From Eublepharis macularius (Eukaryota; Chordata; Lepidosauria; Squamata; Eublepharidae), in NCBI RefSeq assembly GCF_028583425.1, contig NC_072801.1, forward strand, positions 19,488,001 to 19,552,000: 64,000 bases of DNA. The letters are read 5' to 3'. The notes beneath the pieces are model-generated. The model saw nothing but the letters and a program-made list of their open reading frames with translations, ran no database searches and was not told where the DNA came from. Of the stretch, positions 55,001 through 61,000 are shown piece by piece. The translations under genes were made by a program, and so were the position numbers. How positions within the stretch are numbered: the stretch's first letter is position 1; every line of letters begins with the position of its first letter.

Positions 55001-58000
55001 CGGTCTACGGCACTTTCCCAGGAAGTGAGGTCCCGGGTGGAAGGCCTTCCTTTCGAGGGGGAATCACTATTCTCCGCGTCCACCGATGAGGCCTTAAAGA
55101 AAAAGAAGGAGGACAGACAGACGGCACGGTCCTTGGGCCTAGCTCCCACTGACAAACCCGCCTACAAGCCACGATACACTCCCAGGTACGGCCCTTACCA
55201 CTACCAGGGCAGGTACCAGCAGCAGCGGCCGAGTTACCAACCGTTCCCGGCTTATCAACAGCGGCACTACCCTCCTCAGCAACAGCCCAAGAGGCGTAGG
55301 CCGTTCAAACCTCGTTCCTCGCAGCCTCCGTCCCAACAGAAGGAGCAGCAGGGCCCGGGGAGGCAGTACTGACGGGTCAACCCAGCCGTACCACCGAACT
55401 TCTCGGACAGACTGAGGCCATTCCTCTCGGAGTGGGAGTCAATAACATCTGACTCATGGGTCTTAACTATTGTTGAGAAGGGGTACGGGCTGGAATTCAT
55501 TGAACTGCCGAGATGCTGTTCACCGCTGACCGCTGTCAATAACACTATGGCCGAGCTGGACACTGAAATAACATCGCTCTTGGCCAAGGGAGCTATAGAG
55601 GAGGTGCCCTATGAAGGCTCTGTGAAGGGGTTCTTCTCCAGGTTCTTCCTAGTCCCCAAAAAGGACGGGGGGTTGCGTCCCATTCTGGACTTGCGAGGCC
55701 TTAATGCCTATTTGAGGGTGACTAAATTTAAAATGGTAACGTTGGCAACTGTGCTTGCCCTGCTCAGGAAGGGGGACTGGTTTGCGGTCCTGGATCTGAA
55801 GGACGCATATTTTCATGTGGGGATACGTGAGGAACATAGGAAATACCTGAGCTTTGTCTACCGGCAAAGGGTTTTTCAATACAAGGTGCTCCCCTTTGGC
55901 CTGTCCACTGCCCCACGGGTGTTCACTAAGTGTGTTGCTCCTGTGGTCTCCTTCCTTCGGGAGCAGGGTTGTTCAATTTTTCCGTACCTTGATGACTGGC
56001 TCATCGTGGCTGAGTCTGAGCCCAGATTAGCCCAGGACCTTGATCTGGTGCTTACCACATGCGACCGATTGGGCCTCGTGGTTAATCTAGAAAAATCTAA
56101 ATTGGTTCCCAGTCGTACGGTCTCCTACATTGGTGCACTCCTGGACTCTGTGAAGGGTAAGGCTCTGCTCCCCCAGGAGAGGGCTAGGTCCCTAAAGGGT
56201 CTTGTGTCCATGTTTAAGAGGAACCGTTTTCAACCGGTACGCACTATCCAGTGCTTGCTGGGCCATATGGCTGCTGCTACTTCTGTAATCCCCCTCGCCA
56301 GGCTGCATTTGCGGCCTCTCCAGAACTGGTTTGTACGAAGGTATGATGCTTTTCAGCACCCTCCGTCCCTCAAGCTCTCCGTTCCTAGGAGCATACTGTC
56401 CTCATTGGATTGGTGGCTGTCTGAGGGCAATTTATTTGGAGGTTTCCCTTTCGGTTATCAACATCCTGACATCACGGTGACCACTGATGCCTCTCTGGTG
56501 GGATGGGGGGCTTACTGTGGGGATGTCTGTGTCCAGGACGTCTGGACTGAAGGTGAAAGGGCGCTCCATATCAATGTTTTGGAACTAAGAGCCATTCGTT
56601 TTGCGCTTGTGTCCCTTACAGCTCTGCTGCGAAATCGTCACGTGTTGGTACAGACAGACAACACCACTGCCATGTACTACGTGAACCGGCAAGGGGGCAC
56701 AGCGTCCATGACTCTCTGCCGGGAAGCCACGCTCACCTGGCAGTGGGCGGTCAAGAATGGCGTCACTCTGCGAGCCATACACGTGGCTGGGTCAGACAAC
56801 GCTCGGGCGGACGCCCTGAGCAGGGTTCTGTTGTTAGACCACGAATGGGAGCTCAACGACGGGTGCAGTGGGCTGATCTTCCAGATGTGGGGACACCCGG
56901 TTATAGATGTGTTCGCTACGGCGGCGAACGCCAAAGCCCAGACGTTCTGTTCCCGAGCAGGGAGCGACCCGCTCTCTATTGGGGATGCCTTCCTGTTTAC
57001 GTGGAACCAGGGATTGCATTACATGTTTCCGCCCTTCCCCTTGATAGCCAAGGTCCTGTGCAAAATAGAGGAGGACAGGACAGACTGCATCTTAGTGGCT
57101 CCTTTTTGGCCGAGGCAAGTCTGGTTCCCAAGGCTCCTGCAGCTATCTCAGCGGACCTATGTGAGGCTGCCCCCTTGGCAGGATCTTTTGAGGAACGGGG
57201 ACATTCTTCACCACGACCCCGGGAAGCTGCATCTGGCAGCTTGGCGGATCGTCCCTCCTCATTGAGTTTTTCTACGCAGGTGGAACGGGTCCTCTTGAAT
57301 GCCCACAAGCCATCTACCCGGCGCTCTTACGAGGCCAAGTGGCGGAGGTTTGAGACCTGGGCACGTGAAAAAGGGGTGGTGCCTACGGATAGCTCCCTAG
57401 GGCTGATTTTTGACTATTTGTGCCTCCTGAGGGACCAGGGATTAAGGGTTACCTCCCTCAAGGTTCACCTGGCAGCTATCTCTGCTACCCACTCTCGTGT
57501 TGAGGGTAGCACGGTTTTTTCCCACCCGAAGTCCCGCCAGTTCCTTAAGGGAATGTTCAACCTCTACCCACCAGTGTCGCCTCCTGTACCACAATGGTCA
57601 CTGTCATTGGTGCTGGCACGGCTAATGTTGCCTCCCTTCGAGCCTTTGGCGACCTGCCCCTTGGACATGCTATCGTACAAGGTGGCATTCCTAGTGGCTA
57701 TAACCTCTGCCAGGAGGGTCAGTGAGCTCTCTGCGCTACGGTCTGATCCCCCCTTCCTTTTATTCCATCCCAATAGGGTGGTATTGCGTCCCTGCCTGGG
57801 CTTCCTGCCTAAGGTAGTGTCCACTTTTCATCTGTCGCAGGAGATATCGCTTCCTACATTCTTTCCTCACCCCTCTTCCAAGGGGGAAAAGGCGCTGCAC
57901 ACTCTGGATTTGAAGAGGGCACTAGCTTTCTATCTGGACAGGACAAAGGGCTTCAGAAAGTGTCCTCACCTGTTCGTGTGTTTTGGGGCCAAGGACAAGG

Positions 58001-61000
58001 GCAATAGGGCTTCCTCGCAGACTCTGTCCAGGTGGATTGTGACGGCCATTAGTAAGGCCTATTCCCTGGCTGGGGCGAGCTGCCCGCTGCAGGTTAGGGC
58101 CCATTCCACGCGGTCCCAGGCTGCCTCTTCGGCTCTCCTCCGGGGGGTTCCGTTGGCCAGCATCTGTAGGGCAGCCACCTGGTCCACGGCTGACACCTTT
58201 GTCAGGCATTATACTGTAGATGTGGATACAGGGCGAGATGTGGCTGTGGCCAGGGCTGTATTGCATTCCCTTTTTTCCTAAGGGGTTCTGGGATGCTACG
58301 CTATCATGCTACAATTTTGTAGTTGTATGTTTTATATGAATATATGCTTATATATATTTATTGAATATATCCTTATACAAGTGTGTATATATGGGAGTAT
58401 ATTGTATATATGGGTTATTTTTTGTATGTATATTTGTGTATAGTTATATGTTGTTTACACTTGTTGATGGTTCTTGTGTGATACAATAAAATTGTGTTGG
58501 ACTTCACCCCACCTTCCTTATTGTGTGAAGCTTGGTACACTCCCATGTGTGGAGGCACAGAAGAACGAAGATGAAAACAGGGTTGACATACCTGTAACTT
58601 ATGTTCATCGAGTTCTTCTGTGCTGACACACAACCCTCCCTCCTACCCCGCTGTGAATTCCAATGCACAATGCTGTGTGGGCTATAACAAATATTGATGT
58701 CTATGCAGGTTGTGGTTATGTGTATTGGTTCAGCGGCGGCAAGGAGAACTGAGGGAAGGGGCCGTTGGTCGCTGGAGGAGCACGTGACCGTTTGGGCGGG
58801 AAAACGGTCGCTGAGGCGCGCGACAAACGGCCCCTTCGGAGCTATAGAAGCTATGGAAAATTCTCCGGCGGCTGGCCTGCGCCTGCGCAGTCCCTATGTG
58901 TGTCAGCACAGAAGAACTCGATGAACATAAGTTACAGGTATGTCAACCCTGTTTTGCTGCAGTTCCAAGCTGAATCTGGCTCCCGGGGACTTTAAAAATG
59001 CCTTTCCCCACAACTGGTGTATTGACAGTAGGGAAAACATGTCAAGTCCAGGAAACCCCAAACCAGCATGCCAAAAAACATAACGTGTATTTTAGCCCGC
59101 TGGCCCCTGCCAGAATTCAAAGTGCTTTTTGTTCACACCAGCAGACATCTTCCCCCTCCTATCATTTGGGGTGGGAGGTAGGTTGCCTCCTTCCAGTCCT
59201 GCTTAGAGCTATTTTCTAACAATGGACCTTAACGGTGCAATCCTAAGCAGAGTTACACCAGTCTAAGCCCATTGATTTCAATGGGCTTAGACCAGTGTAA
59301 CTCTTCATAGGATTGCTCTGTATGTGTCGATGGGAGAGGGATTTTCCACTGGATGGAAAAGTACATCAGAGTATTGGCCGAGGGTCTCTTTTGGGGCATC
59401 TGATAGAATCTTTCAGTGAGCACATGATTTTGGCTTAAATGTGGCAAGTCAGAGACCTCAGCTCCCTTCATGCACGCCACTTTAAGTCAAACACATATTC
59501 TCACAAAAAGACACCTTTGGCTCTCCCTGTATTGTGCTAGATTTTTAAAAAACTATTTAATAGAACCTTTAAAAAATCACTTTGACGGATTAATCACAGA
59601 TTATATTGAAATATGCCAAAGTAGTCACAAATTTAAAAAGTTAAATGACATAAATCCTAGCAGCTCAATACAATAAAATCTATGGTCAGACAGATTCCAG
59701 TTGCAATAACAGAAACTGCTAAGTAGTGTTATGACACAATTATTTATAATTAAGTTTAACAACATAGAAAGAGAGTGATGGTGTTGGCTAAATTATATTT
59801 TAATTGTTTATATAAGATTTAGTTTGGCTTTGCTTTTGCTTAGGTCAGCATTTAAATCAGAGAAGAGTAAAAATAAGATTGCTACTTCTCCTGGAAGTTT
59901 AAAGGATAATTTTTCTGACAAAATGGCTTTATAGTAAAAATGTGGAAAAGAAGATTCATTGATTACCAATGAGCAAAGCAGGTGGTCTTCTGCTTCCACA
60001 GCTATGTTACGCCAAAAAAAAGAGTTTGATATATTCCTGATTTTCTTCTCTGCAGGATCGGCATTTTCTTCTCACCTCTGATTCCAGCCATTCAGATAAT
60101 ATCATTTTTCATCATATTTTATGTGAAAAAGGTACGCTGATTTTCATTAAGCCTCTAAGAACCTAGCAGCTTTTAGCTTGAATATATTTTTTCCTGTTTT
60201 TTTAAAAAAGGCAGCTAGCTGAATAGGTTGTCTGATTTGCAGAAGGTACATAAAGGCAGAATTTTGAAAGATGCTTGGCGTCTGTAATCTGCAGTAGCAA
60301 AAACAACCTTTCAGTATAATCTACGGATATTTTGCTGTTTGTGGGGTAAACAAAGGCAAAACAAAGGGTACGGTGGTTCCCTGTCACTGCAGTCTCAACG
60401 TGAGCTCTTGGGCTTGTGGGCTAAAGTAAACTCCTTACCTGCTCAGGTGAACGGAATGACACTTTCTTAACCTGCAATGTGTGTTATCGAGTGTCTAGTC
60501 TTCTCCACTCCTCTTTCCTACAGGTCAGCCTGATGATGAACTGTCAGCCCCCTCGCAAGGCGTGGAGAGCTTCCCAGATGAACACAGTCTTCATTTTCTT
60601 GCTGTTCTTCCCGTCCTTTACTGGCGTCCTCTCTGTAATAGCTGTCATTGTCTGGAGGTAACAGAAACGTCTGCCCCTTTCAGCTTCTGGCTGTGTTTAC
60701 TGGAGCCACTGCCAGCAGCAAAGCCAAATCTTCTCACCTCTTCCTGAGTCTTCCACAGAACCAACATTTTGGGGGGACATCAGTGACCTGCAGGGTAGGG
60801 GGGGGAGTACCGTTCCACTGACAAAAGCACTTTCCATAAATGGTGAATATAGTCTGGATCCAGTCCATTGGGTTTAAGCTGGAAGAGATTGTCGACCGTT
60901 TGTCTGATTTGGCATGAACAGTTGCTTGTTATAATTCTTCGTTAGGATCCTTGCAGACATTGATAGTTACTCCTAGGACTTCATCAGGTCTGAGGATATA

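Larger units (their letters stand above)
52925..58955 (+). mobile_element. Complete DIRS-type tyrosine-recombinase retrotransposon
   Basis: About 6.03 kb in intron 14 of TMC5, sense orientation. Order: left inverted terminal repeat (52925-53122), gag-like ORF1, RT/RNase H ORF2, tyrosine-recombinase ORF3, AATAAA (58485), internal complementary region (58543-58632), right inverted repeat (58732-58955). DIRS elements integrate a circular DNA through a tyrosine recombinase, so no target duplication is expected. None is seen. All three frames are free of internal stops apart from the ORF1/ORF2 UGA, and both termini match the internal region closely. These are signs of a recent, possibly active copy. 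Confidence 0.93.

Noticed and set aside
53446..55336. Open frames antisense to the DIRS gag-like ORF
   Set aside because: They are shadows of a GC- and serine/arginine-rich sense frame. No motifs.
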